Shown: one piece after another, positions 17,006 to 25,271 of the stretch
Numbering within the stretch: the first letter of the stretch is position 1
Layout: each line of letters opens with the position of its first letter
Assembly: GCA_905233425.1 (NCBI GenBank)
Contig: CAJOEC010000013.1
Coordinates: 1 to 55,374 of the forward strand
Source: an uncultured Prevotella sp.
GTDB lineage: Bacteria > Bacteroidota > Bacteroidia > Bacteroidales > Bacteroidaceae
Direction of reading: 5' to 3'
DNA length: 55,374 nt
Made by a program: the position numbers and the translations under genes
The notes under the pieces: model-generated
Told to the model about the DNA's origin: nothing
Databases searched by the model: none
Seen by the model: only the letters and a program-made list of their open reading frames with translations

Positions 17006-18273
17006 GTTTTGCGAGTCATCTTATATTTAACAACAACCATGGCAACATTGCCAACAAAGAAATAGAAATAGCTCAGCACCGCTCCCCAAGCGGCTCCGTA
17101 GGCCCCGTATGCAGGAATCAGAATACTGAAGGAAAGAATGCTCAACACGCTACCAATAATCTTGTTAGAAAGTGTTATGGAAGTGTAGCCGAGAGCTATC
17201 GTCACTTGGCTCATTGAATAATACATCATCGATGAGATAGATGCCAGGGATAGAATCTGACAGAAGGGCGTAGAAGCGACATAGCGTCCGTATGTTAATA
17301 TTTTTACCAGGAAGGGCGCACACAGGACGAAAAGCCCAACTACCGATGCCATCAATGCAAGTTTGATTGCCACAAACTTAGCACATCGAGGGAAGTTGCG
17401 CTTTACGATGTTCTCATAAATGTCTGGTTGGAACGTATCGTTGATGGAACTGGAGAACACATTCAGGTGATTGGCAATGGAAAAGCCTACGGAGTAAATG
17501 CCAAGCATGGCCACATCTCCAGTACGTTCCAATATCACCTTGTCATAACCGTTGGAGAAGAAATTGAGCATTGCTGCTACTACCAATGGCCAACAGAATA
17601 CTATCGACTCTTTAGCCATATCCATGTCAAATGGTATTTTCCATAAATCCTTGTTCTGACAGAAGATGATAATAAAAAACAAGACAGTTACCAAAAGCGA
17701 TGAGCCAAGCGATCCAAATGCCCCCCACTTAAACGCCACCACAAACAACACAAGCAGTGCTGTGCTTAACAGTCCCTTTGTGACAGAATAATTAAAGAAT
17801 TGCTTGCTGTCGCGTGACATACGGAAATCCACGAGAGTGAGTGAGAAGATTCCGCTTAATGGTAGTGGGAGAATTGCCATCAAAGCGTAAGGCATAAATG
17901 GCAGTTGGGAGTCTTTGTTGAAAAACACAGTATAAATGTACACTCCTGCCAATGCCACAAAGAACATGAATAACGAGAAAAATATCAGCATCTTGAAAAT
18001 CGTGGATCTGACACTCTTACGTCTTTCGTCATCGAACTCAAAATATCGCTTTGTGTAATAGTTGATAAGGTAGAAACTGACAAAGGGAAACAATAGTGAG
18101 TTGAAAGAAAGATAATAGCCTGTGATGGCATAGTCGGTCGGCGACATGTTTTTTGCCACAAACGGGTTGCAAACCATAGACAATATCATTGGTATCATCG
18201 AAGCCATCAAATAGGTACTAAGGTGTTTTCCCTTCTTCTGAAATTTGCTTATATATGTTCCAACAGCAATCAT
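17002..18273 (-). CDS. Oligosaccharide flippase (Wzx-like)
   Basis: A 423-residue membrane protein with about twelve hydrophobic segments, of the MOP/polysaccharide-biosynthesis export family. It would move undecaprenyl-linked repeat units to the periplasmic face. Features visible include the N-terminal GKHLSTYLMASMIPMILSMVCNP helix, SPTDYAITGYYLSFNSL after it, and DKVILERTGDVAMLGIYSVGFSIAN in the middle, all usual for Wzx proteins. Its ATG shares one base with the stop of the GT2-like gene (TAATG at 18275-18271), and its own stop overlaps the pyruvyltransferase start by 4 bp. Tight coupling through this stretch supports a single transcript. Confidence 0.88.
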   Translation of the reverse strand: MIAVGTYISKFQKKGKHLSTYLMASMIPMILSMVCNPFVAKNMSPTDYAITGYYLSFNSLLFPFVSFYLINYYTKRYFEFDDERRKSVRSTIFKMLIFFSLFMFFVALAGVYIYTVFFNKDSQLPFMPYALMAILPLPLSGIFSLTLVDFRMSRDSKQFFNYSVTKGLLSTALLVLFVVAFKWGAFGSLGSSLLVTVLFFIIIFCQNKDLWKIPFDMDMAKESIVFCWPLVVAAMLNFFSNGYDKVILERTGDVAMLGIYSVGFSIANHLNVFSSSINDTFQPDIYENIVKRNFPRCAKFVAIKLALMASVVGLFVLCAPFLVKILTYGRYVASTPFCQILSLASISSMMYYSMSQVTIALGYTSITLSNKIIGSVLSILSFSILIPAYGAYGAAWGAVLSYFYFFVGNVAMVVVKYKMTRKT

Positions 18274-19445
18274 TACTTGTACATTCTTTGAATCTTCTTC
18301 GTGGCCATTTTTGTCAATGCTTTTATCATATCTCCTCTCCCATACATCCTGATAAAACTTACAATATCTCTGATATAGTAGTTGTATAGCAACGCGTTTT
18401 TATTGCTGTGATTAGGATTTGCTTCTACTGTTTGCGTATCATAAAGGAATACTTGGTTCCCAGGATTGTTTTGTAGGACATTAACCTCTATGGGACGGTA
18501 GTCAAGTCCAAAAGAACGCACAATCTTGTAATCTTGAACCTCAGTTGTGAGCCAATAACGACGATGTAGACGGTTCTGCCATTCACGGTTCAAATCCAAG
18601 CAGATTTCTTCAGTCGTAAGATGAAGTGATTCGTAAAGAGCTTTGTTCTCAAAGAAACCATCATAACACACGACTTTTTCTTCGAAATCAGGCAAGTTAT
18701 ATTTTACTATTCTTCCATGTTGTATGGGTACCTGATATATTGCCCCAGAACTGCCGTTTCCATGCTCGCCAGCTTCACTGAAATTTGTTGTTAACGATGT
18801 ATATGGATGAACAAAGTATTTGTTTTCCTCGATACAATAACGAGTATGGTATTTCAGCCATGATTTTGCGTTCCATTGGCAAATGGCTCTCGGCAGATGT
18901 TGTATGACAGGAAAATCCTGATGCTGAAGATACCATTCATAAAAACACAGCCATGAATCTTTCATCCAAACCTCTCCCCACGACATGGCACAGTTCATAA
19001 AATAGGCATCATGTTCGTCTTTAAGCGGTTTAAAAGGTAATCCGGTTTGATAATTAATGCTGAAACCGTAAAGACTGATACCAGCTATTGCAGGGCAGTC
19101 ATGGTATTTTTCAACGGTCTGAGCCGTATATGTAAAGTAATTGGGTGCAACAACAAGGTCATCCTCAAGCACTACAATGGCATCATATTGTTCGAACCAT
19201 TTCCCAAGGCTCATCATGTGAGGACGCAGACCAAGGTTCTTTTCATGCTTATCCACCAATTTCTTCCCGTGTGGCCATTTGTAGTTGTCGGCTAATATCT
19301 CCACCTCATCTGTCTCGCTTTTGTCGACACTGATAATCAAGGTAATATCATGACCAACGGGATAATATGCCTTCTCTAAAGAGTTAAGAAGGCGCGTCAA
19401 GGAACGGGAGCGGTTGTAAGTCACCGCAATGATGGCAATGTTCAT
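18273..19445 (-). CDS. GT-A glycosyltransferase (GT2/GT13-like)
   Basis: A 390-residue GT-A fold glycosyltransferase. The N-terminus MNIAIIAVTYNRSRSLTRLLNSL is the nucleotide-binding strand of GT2-like enzymes. VVLEDDLVVAPNYF carries an EDD metal-binding motif at residues 94-96, in the form seen in N-acetylglucosaminyltransferase I (GT13) relatives. A later MSWGEVWMKDSW region is characteristic of bacterial homologues. No membrane helix is evident. It is probably one of the sugar-adding enzymes of the locus, using a UDP-sugar. It overlaps the acetyltransferase gene by 4 bp and the flippase by 1 bp. Confidence 0.83.
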   Translation of the reverse strand: MNIAIIAVTYNRSRSLTRLLNSLEKAYYPVGHDITLIISVDKSETDEVEILADNYKWPHGKKLVDKHEKNLGLRPHMMSLGKWFEQYDAIVVLEDDLVVAPNYFTYTAQTVEKYHDCPAIAGISLYGFSINYQTGLPFKPLKDEHDAYFMNCAMSWGEVWMKDSWLCFYEWYLQHQDFPVIQHLPRAICQWNAKSWLKYHTRYCIEENKYFVHPYTSLTTNFSEAGEHGNGSSGAIYQVPIQHGRIVKYNLPDFEEKVVCYDGFFENKALYESLHLTTEEICLDLNREWQNRLHRRYWLTTEVQDYKIVRSFGLDYRPIEVNVLQNNPGNQVFLYDTQTVEANPNHSNKNALLYNYYIRDIVSFIRMYGRGDMIKALTKMATKKIQRMYK

Positions 19446-20113
19446 AGTTTGTTACGTTCCAGAAATAAAGCAATATTTTTAAACTCATTGGCATGAGAGC
19501 GAAGCCAACCATCATCCTTGTCCCACCACTTGAACTGCTCAAGAGTGGCAATCTGTTTTTCACTGAACCTATAACGGATAATCTTTGCAGGCACACCACC
19601 TACGATAGCGTATGGGGGAACGTCCTTGGTAACGACAGCTCCTGTGCCCACGACTGCACCATCACCAATCTTGATACCGCCCATTAAGGTGACATTGTTT
19701 CCAATCCACACGTCATTGCCTATAATCAGAGTTCTCCCGTCAATAGTTGCCAGCTCCTCAAAAAGATTCTCTTTAACAAATGTGATGCCCACTTGCATTC
19801 TTGTACTGAAAAAAGCCGGATGGGTGGAAACGAAATCTCTTGTCGGATGCAAAGCACTGACAGTCTGTATATTATGCCCAATACAGCAAAACCGTCCTAT
19901 TGCGACGTTGTTTAGTTTTGAGTTGCTTGCGACAAATGTATATCGGCCAATGTAACTATCAAGGATATAGGCGTGGGAACCAATTTTGTTATAACCTTCA
20001 AATTGCGTTTGCTGGTTAAAGATTACTTTATCTGACAACATAACATGCCTCTTCTTCAGCTTGTACCGCTGAATCATCCTCCAAATATTTCGCGTAATTC
20101 TGTTCATATTCAT
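19442..20113 (-). CDS. CatB-like hexapeptide O-acetyltransferase
   Basis: A 223-residue left-handed beta-helix acetyltransferase of the xenobiotic/CatB class. It transfers acetyl from acetyl-CoA to a sugar hydroxyl in the cytosol. Hexapeptide repeats run through SYIGRYTFVASNSKLNNVAIGRFCCIG and IIGNDVWIGNNVTLMGGIKIGDGAVVGTGAVVTKDVPPYAIVGG. The probable catalytic His is in TVSALHPTRDF. A WWDKDD segment follows the helix, as in the Vat/CatB group. It is the first gene of the 14-kb minus-strand polysaccharide operon; the promoter lies about 90-130 bp upstream. Confidence 0.88.
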   Translation of the reverse strand: MNMNRITRNIWRMIQRYKLKKRHVMLSDKVIFNQQTQFEGYNKIGSHAYILDSYIGRYTFVASNSKLNNVAIGRFCCIGHNIQTVSALHPTRDFVSTHPAFFSTRMQVGITFVKENLFEELATIDGRTLIIGNDVWIGNNVTLMGGIKIGDGAVVGTGAVVTKDVPPYAIVGGVPAKIIRYRFSEKQIATLEQFKWWDKDDGWLRSHANEFKNIALFLERNKL

Positions 20114-20204
20114 ATTCGCATTCCTGTTTCCTGCGCATTTTGGTTAAACGCGAAGTAATAGCAAATGCTTTGTCGGTATCGGGATTTCCCGGGCAAATCG
20201 CGTG

Positions 20205-20239
20205 CAAAGGTACGAAAAAAAAATGATATGGCATTCAAA
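20205..20239 (-). promoter_or_regulatory. Putative promoter of the polysaccharide operon
   Basis: TACCTTTG on the minus strand (plus CAAAGGTA at 20205-20212) is a consensus -7 box. The nearest TTTG (plus CAAA at 20236-20239) is 23 bp away, slightly longer than the usual 19-21. The leader to the first ATG is about 90 nt. Confidence 0.5.
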
Positions 20240-20271
20240 ATATGTGGAAAAATGACGACGAAGGCTTTTTT

Positions 20272-20379
20272 TCTCCGACATGCCAAAAAGTTCGCCTGGC
20301 GCGGACTCCCAGTCCGCGCCGTGCGGACTCCCAGTTCGCGCTGGGCGGACTCCGAGTTCGCACGGCGCGAACTTTTTGG
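20272..20379. repeat. GTTCGC/GCGAAC palindrome cluster, copy B
   Basis: The ends are inverted: CCAAAAAGTTCGC at 20283-20295 pairs perfectly with GCGAACTTTTTGG at 20367-20379. Between them are AGTCCGC/GCGGACT and AGTTCGC/GCGGACT palindromes about 24 bp apart. The outer left flank (20272-20295) is the exact reverse complement of the right end of copy C (38269-38292). It sits between the divergent acetyltransferase and queF genes, close to both promoters. Confidence 0.85.
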
Positions 20380-20439
20380 GGCTCCCAAGGCGCTTGAAAG
20401 AGAAAAACAGATAAAAAAAGGTAATATCGGAGCAAATCT

Positions 20440-20470
20440 TTTGTCGTTACGGGGAAAAGCATTACCTTTG
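20440..20470 (+). promoter_or_regulatory. queF promoter
   Basis: TTTG at 20440-20443, a 19-bp spacer, then TACCTTTG at 20463-20470 give a full -33/-7 match. The start codon is only 24 bp after the -7 box, so the leader is very short and leaves no room for a preQ1 riboswitch. Confidence 0.75.
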
Positions 20471-20494
20471 CACGAAAATTAGCAAACCATATTT

Positions 20495-20959
20495 ATGAAT
20501 ACAAGAAAAGAGGAAGGCCTGCAGAAGCTGGGACAGAAGGTGGGGTTTTCCACCGACTACGACCCTTCGGTATTGGAGACCTTCGAGAACCTACACCAGG
20601 ACAACGACTATTGGGTGCAGTTCAACTGCCCCGAGTTTACAACACTCTGCCCCATCACGGGCCAGCCCGACTTTGCCGAGATAAAAATTCTATACATCCC
20701 CGGCGAGCGCATGGTGGAGAGCAAGAGCCTGAAGCTCTACCTCTTCTCGTTCCGCAACCACGGCGACTTCCATGAGGACTGCGTGAACACGATTATGAAA
20801 GACCTTGTGAAGCTGATGGACCCGAAGTATATCGAGGTCTACGGACTGTTCCTGCCACGCGGCGGCATCAGCATCTACCCTTACGCCAACTATGGCCGTC
20901 CGGGAACGAAATACGAGGAGTTGGCATGGAAGAGGATGACAAACCATGTGCACATCTAA
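20495..20959 (+). CDS. queF: NADPH-dependent 7-cyano-7-deazaguanine reductase
   Basis: QueF reduces preQ0 to preQ1 in queuosine tRNA modification. At 154 residues this is the short unimodular type. Catalytic Cys52 lies in [12 protein letters not shown], with Asp59 following. Glu94 in FHEDC is the substrate-binding residue; the 7- and 42-residue offsets match those of B. subtilis QueF. The QueF motif [13 protein letters not shown] is intact. It has its own promoter with a short leader. No other queuosine genes are adjacent in the window; the PL1 lyase follows 65 bp downstream. Confidence 0.95.
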   Translation: MNTRKEEGLQKLGQKVGFSTDYDPSVLETFENLHQDNDYWVQFNCPEFTTLCPITGQPDFAEIKILYIPGERMVESKSLKLYLFSFRNHGDFHEDCVNTIMKDLVKLMDPKYIEVYGLFLPRGGISIYPYANYGRPGTKYEELAWKRMTNHVHI

Positions 20960-20962
20960 GGG

Positions 20963-20999
20963 GAGTGAAAGGGGAGTGAAAGGGGAGTGAAAGGGACAT
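20963..20999. repeat. Short tandem repeat, GGGGAGTGAAA x3
   Basis: Three consecutive copies of an 11-12 bp unit (GGGGAGTGAAA) begin 3 bp after the queF stop and end about 25 bp before the lyase start. It is purine-rich and non-palindromic; possibly a slippage product. Confidence 0.8.
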
Positions 21000-21024
21000 T
21001 ACTAATTAATACAAATAACTGACT

Positions 21025-23388
21025 ATGAAGAAACTACTTACCATGTTTGCCATGACAGTCCTGATGACAGGCTGGCATGGTGTGCTGCTTTTGCAGGCAC
21101 AGACCATTCCGGCATTTCCCGGTGCCGAAGGCCATGGACGCTACGTTACTGGCGGGCGCGGCGGACAGGTTATCCATGTGACTAACCTCAACGACTCGGG
21201 CACTGGGTCGTTCCGACAGGCTGTCAGCGGCTCGTCAAAGAAGATTGTCGTCTTCGATGTCGGCGGTGTCATCGCCCTGAAGAGCAACGTCAACATCGGG
21301 GCCAATACCACCATCATGGGGCAGACGGCTCCGAAGCCCGGCATCACATTGCGCTACTATACGGTGAACCCCAACGGCGACAATATCATCATACGCTTCA
21401 TCCGCTTCCGTCGCGGCCAGGAGAAGGACGTGAACGACGGTGCCGACGCATCGACAGCACGCCATTTCACGGGCATAATGCTCGACCACTGCTCGCTGTC
21501 GTGGTCTATCGACGAGGTGGCCTCGTTCTACGACAACAATAATTTCACCATGCAGTGGTGCACCATCGGCGAGAGCCTTTGCAACGCCGGCCACGGCAAA
21601 GGTGCCCATGGCTATGGCGGCATCTGGGGCGGAAAGCTGGCGTCGTTCCACCACAACCTCATCCTTCATGTGAACAACCGCTCGCCACGCTTCAACGGTG
21701 CGCGCTACAACTGGGACGGATTCACCGCCAACCAGCTCTACACAAAGTATAATTGGGAGAATGCCGTGCAGGCCGAAAACGTGGACTTCCGCAACTGTGT
21801 GGTCTACAACTGCGGCAACGGCTGCTACGGAGGCCCCGGCGGCGGAAAGGTGAACATGGTGGGCAACTACTACAAGAGCGGGCCGGCCGGAAGCACCAGT
21901 CACTTGACCCAGTGTACCGTCGGAGCCAGCGGCAACTCTGAGGGCTACCCGGTCTACTGGGGTATGACGAGCCGCTACTATGTGGAGGGCAATACCATCG
22001 ACGACGCTCCGGCAGGATGGGAGACCTTCGACTATGACAAAGGCACCCTCATCCGCGATGGCAAGCACTGGTCGAAAGACCCCAAGCACTACAACGGCGA
22101 GAATGAGACATATCTCAACGACAACGGCACCGACTACATTTGTATGCAGCTCGACGAACCGGCTCCCACGGGCGAAGTAACCACTCACGATGCCGACATA
22201 GCATTCCAGCAGGTGCTGGCCTACGCTGGGGCATCGCTAAACCGCGACGACGTGGACGAGCGCTACATGACGGAGGCTGAGAACGGCACGTGCACATACA
22301 AGGGAAGCGTGACGGGCAAGTCGGGACGAATAGACAAGGTCTCGGACGTGAACGGCTACACCGAGGCTAACTTCGGAACAGGCAGCCGGCCATCGGGCTT
22401 CGACAACGACAAGGACGGAATGTCGGACGACTGGGAGAGCGCCAACGGACTGGACCCCACGAAGAATGATGCCAACCAGTACACCATCGACCCATACAAG
22501 TTCTATACAAACATCGAGGTCTACTGCAACCAGTTGGTGCAGAAGATAATGATAAACGAGAATAGCGACGCGCAGGAGGGCCAGGCCGTGCTCGACTATT
22601 TCCCTGCATACTATAACGAGTACGAGATGCTGGTAAAAGCTGTCAACGAGGACTCCGCCAAGCCCAAAGACCCGGAGCCTGTGGAGGGAGTGATTGCCAC
22701 CGGAACCATAACATGGCCGATGGACGCCCTGACGGCAACCGACGCACAGCCCAGCAGCGAGATAATAAGATATATCGGCGCTACAGAATACACGGTTGGA
22801 AGCAATCTTACGGCAACGAAGGTGTATAGCAATTCAAGCAAGAAAACAATAGAATACCAGGCCAAGGCCAAGGAGGACGCTCCGGCGGCTACAAATGCCC
22901 TGACCTTTGCCGTCACTCCCGAGACGGGCTACTTGTTCCAGCCCACGAAAGTCACTTTCTACGCTGCACGCCGAGGCACCGACTCTGGCACCGCCGCCCT
23001 GTCATGGACGGGTGAAGAGGGGGTGACTATTGAGGCGGCACTTGCCCCTGTACGCGATGTCAACACCGAATACACAAGGACAATCGTCGCAGATCCATAC
23101 GACGGTAAGGGACAGTTTAAGATAAACATCTACAACCTGAACGCCGGAAAGTCGATGGCCATTGGCAATGTTGTCGTGACTGGCAACATATTGTTGGCTG
23201 AGAGTTCACAGACGACTGGCGACGTGAACGGCGACGGCGTTGTGGATGTGGCCGACATCGCGTCGATAATTAGTGTCATGGCAGGGAGCGGAGACGAGGC
23301 TATGAAGGCTTCTGCCGACGTGAACGGCGACGGTACTGTCGACGTGGCCGATATATCAACAGTAATATCTGTGATGGCTCTCAGATGA
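21025..23388 (+). CDS. Polysaccharide lyase family 1 (pectate lyase-like) with dockerin-like tail
   Basis: A secreted 787-residue protein. A signal peptide (MKKLLTMFAMTVLMTG...LLQAQ) is followed by a parallel beta-helix of the PL1 pectate-lyase family. Markers are FPGAEGHGRYVTGGRGGQVIHVTNLNDSG, the usual opening, and a central ...MLDHCSLSWSIDE segment, with DHCSLSW highly typical. Later ENVDFRNCVVYNCG and NNRSPRFNGARYN are visible. This core ends near 380. DNDKDGMSDDWE at about 455 is a calcium-loop-like linker. A beta domain spans about 550-720. The C-terminus has two DVNGDGxVDVADI repeats, which together form a complete type I dockerin-like module. It probably cleaves pectin-type glycans outside the cell. 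Its stop overlaps the convergent PhnP-like gene by 8 bp. Confidence 0.88.
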   Translation: MKKLLTMFAMTVLMTGWHGVLLLQAQTIPAFPGAEGHGRYVTGGRGGQVIHVTNLNDSGTGSFRQAVSGSSKKIVVFDVGGVIALKSNVNIGANTTIMGQTAPKPGITLRYYTVNPNGDNIIIRFIRFRRGQEKDVNDGADASTARHFTGIMLDHCSLSWSIDEVASFYDNNNFTMQWCTIGESLCNAGHGKGAHGYGGIWGGKLASFHHNLILHVNNRSPRFNGARYNWDGFTANQLYTKYNWENAVQAENVDFRNCVVYNCGNGCYGGPGGGKVNMVGNYYKSGPAGSTSHLTQCTVGASGNSEGYPVYWGMTSRYYVEGNTIDDAPAGWETFDYDKGTLIRDGKHWSKDPKHYNGENETYLNDNGTDYICMQLDEPAPTGEVTTHDADIAFQQVLAYAGASLNRDDVDERYMTEAENGTCTYKGSVTGKSGRIDKVSDVNGYTEANFGTGSRPSGFDNDKDGMSDDWESANGLDPTKNDANQYTIDPYKFYTNIEVYCNQLVQKIMINENSDAQEGQAVLDYFPAYYNEYEMLVKAVNEDSAKPKDPEPVEGVIATGTITWPMDALTATDAQPSSEIIRYIGATEYTVGSNLTATKVYSNSSKKTIEYQAKAKEDAPAATNALTFAVTPETGYLFQPTKVTFYAARRGTDSGTAALSWTGEEGVTIEAALAPVRDVNTEYTRTIVADPYDGKGQFKINIYNLNAGKSMAIGNVVVTGNILLAESSQTTGDVNGDGVVDVADIASIISVMAGSGDEAMKASADVNGDGTVDVADISTVISVMALR

Positions 23389-24142
23389 ACAGTTGCTGAC
23401 CGTCGTATGCCAGTTCTACGTCGTTGGGCATACGGCGGTTAGCATCGTCGTGAAGGCCGATGTCGTGGCATACGTGAGTGATGAGCGTGCGTCTGGCACC
23501 TAAGCGGCGTGCGAATGCCACAGCATCGTCGACGAGCTGGTGAGCGTGGTGGGGTTTGTCGAAACGCAGGGCGTTTACCACCAGAACCTCCACACCGACA
23601 AGCAGTTCTGCCTGGTTGTCATCGATGGTCTTCATGTCGGTTACGTAAGCAAAACGCCCGAAACGGTAGCCCAGTATGGGCAGCTGGCCGTGCATGACGC
23701 GGACAGGCAAAATGTCGATGTCGCCGATGGTCATCGGCGTTCCGGCCTTGATTTCATGCAGTCCAATGGCAGGAACTCCCGGATAACGGTTCTTGGCAAA
23801 ACAGTAGGGAAGCATCTGGAGCATACCACGACAGGCCTCATGGTCGGCATACACATTTATCTCGCCAAACTGGCAGTAGGGGCGTATGTCGTCCATGCCG
23901 CCGACATGGTCGTAGTGGGAATGGGTGACGAGGATTCCGTCGATTCTGCGGAAAGGCTGGCGAAGAATCTGCTGACGGAAATCGGGACCGCAGTCCACAA
24001 GGATACGGGTGTCGTCGGTCTCGACGAGAATGGAGCAGCGCAGACGCTGGTCCTTGGCATCGCCGCTGGTGCACACATCACACTGGCAGCCTATGACTGG
24101 CACACCACACGATGTGCCAGTACCTAAAAATGTTATCCTCAT
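23381..24142 (-). CDS. MBL-fold metal-dependent hydrolase (PhnP-like)
   Basis: A 253-residue metallo-beta-lactamase-fold phosphodiesterase-like enzyme, from the ATG at 24142 (MRITFLGTGTSCGVP). Upstream ATGs at 24148 and 24160 add only a few residues. GCQCDVCTS supplies the zinc-binding Cys residues seen in PhnP relatives. HSHYDHVGGMDD is the metal-binding motif, and THVCHDI and the VMHGQLPILGYRF region complete the site. PhnP acts on cyclic ribose phosphates, but no other phosphonate genes are nearby, so the substrate is open. It is convergent with the lyase and may be cotranscribed with murB across a 40-bp gap. Confidence 0.85.
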   Translation of the reverse strand: MRITFLGTGTSCGVPVIGCQCDVCTSGDAKDQRLRCSILVETDDTRILVDCGPDFRQQILRQPFRRIDGILVTHSHYDHVGGMDDIRPYCQFGEINVYADHEACRGMLQMLPYCFAKNRYPGVPAIGLHEIKAGTPMTIGDIDILPVRVMHGQLPILGYRFGRFAYVTDMKTIDDNQAELLVGVEVLVVNALRFDKPHHAHQLVDDAVAFARRLGARRTLITHVCHDIGLHDDANRRMPNDVELAYDGQQLFI

Positions 24143-24182
24143 ACTCATGTCACTCAACACTAATCACTCAACGCTCAACACC

Positions 24183-25244
24183 TCAGATGATGTTCACTTC
24201 CGGTTTGAGGTCGATTCCAAATTTGGCTTTCACGTCGTGGCGTATTGCTTCGCAAAGTTGCAAGATGTCTGCCCCGGTAGCCCCACCACGGTTCACCAGC
24301 ACCAGTGCCTGGCGGCTGTGAACACCGGCACGTCCCAGCGTCCGTCCTTTCCATCCGCATTGCTCAATGAGCCATCCCGCAGGAATCTTCTCGTAGTTGG
24401 CTGCGTTTCCTGTCGTTGCATTCCCATTGGTATCCACTGCGTAGTGTGGCATTTGTGGATGATCGCGCAACAGCTCCTCAAACTTCTCTCTGCTTACCAC
24501 GGGGTTCATGAAGAAACTTCCTGCATTGCCTTCGACCGCTGGGTCGGGCAGCTTCTCGCGCCGTATGTCGATGATGGCTTGTCTTAGTTGCTGAGGTGTG
24601 GGCATGTCTATCCCATGCCGTCCCAGCACGTCGCGTATGTTGCCGTAATCAAGCCTTGGGCTGAACACCGTGGAAAGACGGTAGGTGACATGCGTTATCA
24701 GGTAGCGTCCTTTCCAGTCCTGTTTGAAGCGGCTCTGGCGGTAGGCATAGCCACAGTCGGAGTTTGCAAACGTCACTATCTCGCCGTTAGTAAGGTCAAC
24801 GGCTTCCACATTATATATAATATGTGAGACCTCCGAGCCGTATGCCCCGATATTCTGTACCGCTGAAGCTCCAACATCGCCCGGTATCAGAGAGAGGTTT
24901 TCCATACCGTGCCATCCGTTTTCCACGCACAGGGCTACCACGTTGTCCCACGTCTCGCCGCTGCCTGCCCTCACGTATATGTCGGTGCCGTCTGCTGTTG
25001 TCTCTATTCCACGTATGGCTGACCGTACCACGGTGCCGGGGAAGTCACGGGTGAACAGCATGTTACTGCCACCACCGATGATGAGGAGAGAGGAGTGAGT
25101 AGTGAGGAGAGAGGAGAGAGGAGAGAGGAGTGAGGGCAGTTTTGTGGCTTCCTCGACAGTATCAATCTCAATAAAACGTTGGCACGAGACATTGATGCCA
25201 AAGGTGTTGTTCGAGAGAAGACAATGGTTCTGTTCGGAGTTCAT
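24183..25244 (-). CDS. murB: UDP-N-acetylenolpyruvoylglucosamine reductase
   Basis: MurB is the FAD enzyme that reduces UDP-GlcNAc-enolpyruvate to UDP-MurNAc for peptidoglycan. The 353-residue type I protein has NTFGINVSCQRF at the start, the FAD-binding IIGGGSNMLF, ENLSLIPGDVGASAVQNIGAYG, and GNAGSFFMNPV with the catalytic Ser. LIEQCGWKGRTLGRAGVH and the C-terminal LVNRGGATGADIL complete it. Just before GGGSN is a low-complexity stretch ([20 protein letters not shown]) encoded by a run of GAGAGGA-type repeats at 25082-25134. It lengthens a loop that is normally short. The rest of the enzyme looks intact. Confidence 0.94.
   Translation of the reverse strand: MNSEQNHCLLSNNTFGINVSCQRFIEIDTVEEATKLPSLLSPLSSLLTTHSSLLIIGGGSNMLFTRDFPGTVVRSAIRGIETTADGTDIYVRAGSGETWDNVVALCVENGWHGMENLSLIPGDVGASAVQNIGAYGSEVSHIIYNVEAVDLTNGEIVTFANSDCGYAYRQSRFKQDWKGRYLITHVTYRLSTVFSPRLDYGNIRDVLGRHGIDMPTPQQLRQAIIDIRREKLPDPAVEGNAGSFFMNPVVSREKFEELLRDHPQMPHYAVDTNGNATTGNAANYEKIPAGWLIEQCGWKGRTLGRAGVHSRQALVLVNRGGATGADILQLCEAIRHDVKAKFGIDLKPEVNII
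25082..25134. repeat. GAGAGGA low-complexity repeat inside murB
   Basis: A purine run on the plus strand is built from GAGAGGA and GAGTGAG units. It is read on the minus strand as Ser/Leu codons, in frame, in the loop before the FAD-binding glycines of MurB. The same repeat class occurs in opposite orientation relative to the gene in trmB (54196-54282), where it is read as Arg/Glu/Gly. Confidence 0.8.
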
Positions 25245-25271
25245 AGTTCGCTACAATTCGTGTTAGAACAA

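Noticed and set aside
20384..20494. preQ1 riboswitch before queF
   Set aside because: The -7 box lies only 24 bp from the start codon, leaving no space for an aptamer in the transcript.
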